Notes under the pieces: model-generated
Told to the model about the DNA's origin: nothing
The model's database searches: none
Seen by the model: the letters and a program-made list of their open reading frames with translations, nothing else
Position numbers and translations under genes: made by a program
In this document: one piece after another, positions 63,346-64,000 of the stretch
How the letters are laid out: each line of letters opens with the position of its first letter
How positions within the stretch are numbered: position 1 is the first letter of the stretch
NCBI GenBank assembly: GCA_016707895.1
Contig: JADJGV010000034.1
Span: 248,001 to 312,000 of the forward strand
DNA from: Myxococcales bacterium
GTDB lineage: Bacteria; Myxococcota_A; Polyangia; Haliangiales; Haliangiaceae
Reading direction: 5' to 3'
Length of the DNA stretch: 64,000 nt

Positions 63346-63915
63346 CTCGATCCAGCGCACGACCGAGAGCCGCGCCGCCTCGTCCCGCGCCTCGTGGGGC
63401 AGGCGGGCGCGCAGGGCGGCCCGGCCGCGCCACAGCACCTGGCCGCCGCGCCAGCTCACCCACGCCGCCACCGCGGCCAGCTCGTCGGGGCTGGCGTCGG
63501 TGAAGAGGTCGATGCGCACCTCGGGCAGCTCGGTGCCGCGATCGACCAGCACGCCGCGGCGATCGACCGGCTGCAGCGGGGCCACGCCGCGCACGCCGGC
63601 GCGGGTGGCCAGCGCGGTCGCGGCGCTGGCGTCGAGGCGCAGCACGTAGCCGTCGGCGCCGACCACGTCATCGGTGGCGCCCAGCGTGGCGGCCAGCGCG
63701 GCGCGCGCGGCGGCGTCGCCCTCGATCCGGACCACGTAGGCGCCGCGGTCGTCGGGCGCGTACTGGTCGATGTGGTCGCCGTACGCGAGCAGCCCGATCG
63801 GGGCGCCGGCGGGCTGGACCCGCTGCCACGGCGGTGGCGGTGGCTTCGGCGCGGCGGGGGCGCCGCAGCCGGCCAGCGCCAGCGCCAGCGCCAGGCTACA
63901 GCGCGACGTCGACAC
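63343..63915 (-). CDS. Predicted lipoprotein, function unknown
   Basis: A 190-residue exported protein starting at a GTG. The signal CSLALALALAGC ends in lipobox LAGC (Cys17). After a Pro-rich linker there is a small alpha/beta region (YVVRIEGDAAARAALAATLG, VVGADGYVLRLDASAATALA) that looks like one or two ferredoxin-like subdomains. I do not recognise the family. The start overlaps the 3' end of the next gene upstream by 20 bases, so the pair is probably co-translated. Confidence 0.7.
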   Translation of the reverse strand: MSTSRCSLALALALAGCGAPAAPKPPPPPWQRVQPAGAPIGLLAYGDHIDQYAPDDRGAYVVRIEGDAAARAALAATLGATDDVVGADGYVLRLDASAATALATRAGVRGVAPLQPVDRRGVLVDRGTELPEVRIDLFTDASPDELAAVAAWVSWRGGQVLWRGRAALRARLPHEARDEAARLSVVRWIE

Positions 63916-64000
63916 CGGTCCGCTCGCGCAGCAGCCGCACCAGCGTCGGGCGCAGCTCGTCGCCGGTGCGGGCGGCGACCCAGCGGCCGTCGGCGAGCGG
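63896..64000 (-). CDS. C-terminal fragment of an unknown protein (cut by right edge)
   Basis: An open frame entering from the right edge and ending in TAG at 63896-63898. The 34 visible residues (ADGRWVAARTGDELRPTLVR and on to TGVDVAL) look like ordinary soluble protein. It overlaps the start of the lipoprotein gene by 20 bases. Nothing can be said of its function. Confidence 0.5.
   Translation of the reverse strand, partial: PLADGRWVAARTGDELRPTLVRLLRERTGVDVAL

Overview
This 64 kb window is very GC-rich bacterial chromosome, densely coding on both strands, with no rRNA, tRNA, CRISPR array, integrase, transposase or phage gene that I can see. The gene content points to a myxobacterium (Myxococcota; a Haliangium/Kofleria-like or Polyangia-like relative is my guess). 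Reasons: three Hanks-type Ser/Thr kinases, one fused to a STAND NTPase; two ECF sigma factors; orphan PAS/GAF histidine kinases; about a dozen predicted lipoproteins; two large lipoproteins built from the CDDGN-type cysteine-rich repeats typical of this phylum; and a DNGxDDDxDG calcium-type motif after a secreted protease domain.

Layout. 1-2.5 kb: Ser/Thr kinase (cut by the left edge) divergent from an ECF sigma factor. 2.5-7.3 kb: a run of minus-strand genes (unknown protein, SDR-type threonine dehydrogenase, ferritin-like di-iron protein coupled to a lipoprotein, quinone oxidoreductase). 7.4-12.5 kb: secreted PHP-type (CehA/McbA-like) hydrolase, barrel-like protein and a di-haem cytochrome lipoprotein. 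13-19.4 kb: histidine kinase, ECF sigma plus membrane partner, ABC-F ATPase and a second Ser/Thr kinase. 19.5-22.9 kb: apaH and a NitT/TauT-type ABC importer. 22.9-27.2 kb: WxxGYW lipoprotein, GIDE-domain protein, M14 carboxypeptidase and a seven-blade lectin-like propeller. 27.2-29.9 kb: two overlapping AAA/STAND ATPase genes behind a four-copy 16-bp repeat array. 29.9-40.1 kb: flavin monooxygenase with a candidate operator, then a kinase-STAND receptor, a TPR/PEGA protein and a 1,406-residue repeat lipoprotein. 40.2-50 kb: MgtE, OPT transporter, Cys-rich lipoprotein, histone-deacetylase-like enzyme and aat. 50-52.2 kb: larB and a frame-disrupted larC. 52.2-57.6 kb: two coupled sensor kinases and a DUF222/HNH nuclease. 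57.8-64 kb: secreted papain-like protease, bcp peroxiredoxin, old yellow enzyme homologue and several lipoproteins, one of them frame-disrupted.

How it works together. Signalling genes are frequent (kinase-sigma, kinase-STAND, paired sensor kinases). Many gene pairs overlap by four bases (ATGA or GTGA), which implies translational coupling: 5764, 10257, 15132, 21092, 21817, 28539, 44598, 50770 and 54382. Most transcription-unit starts have no Shine-Dalgarno but carry a TAnnnT-like hexamer 5-10 bases before the start codon, often with a TTG-type -35 element 17 bases further up, so I infer widespread leaderless or near-leaderless transcription. The best candidate for an undescribed system is the two-ATPase operon with its 16-bp-phased TTGCGCAA array. 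Also notable are a sensor kinase with HisKA but no ATPase domain, overlapping a complete kinase, and two genes (larC and the lipoprotein at 62480-63332) that need a frameshift to be whole. No gene-free stretch exceeds about 250 bases.
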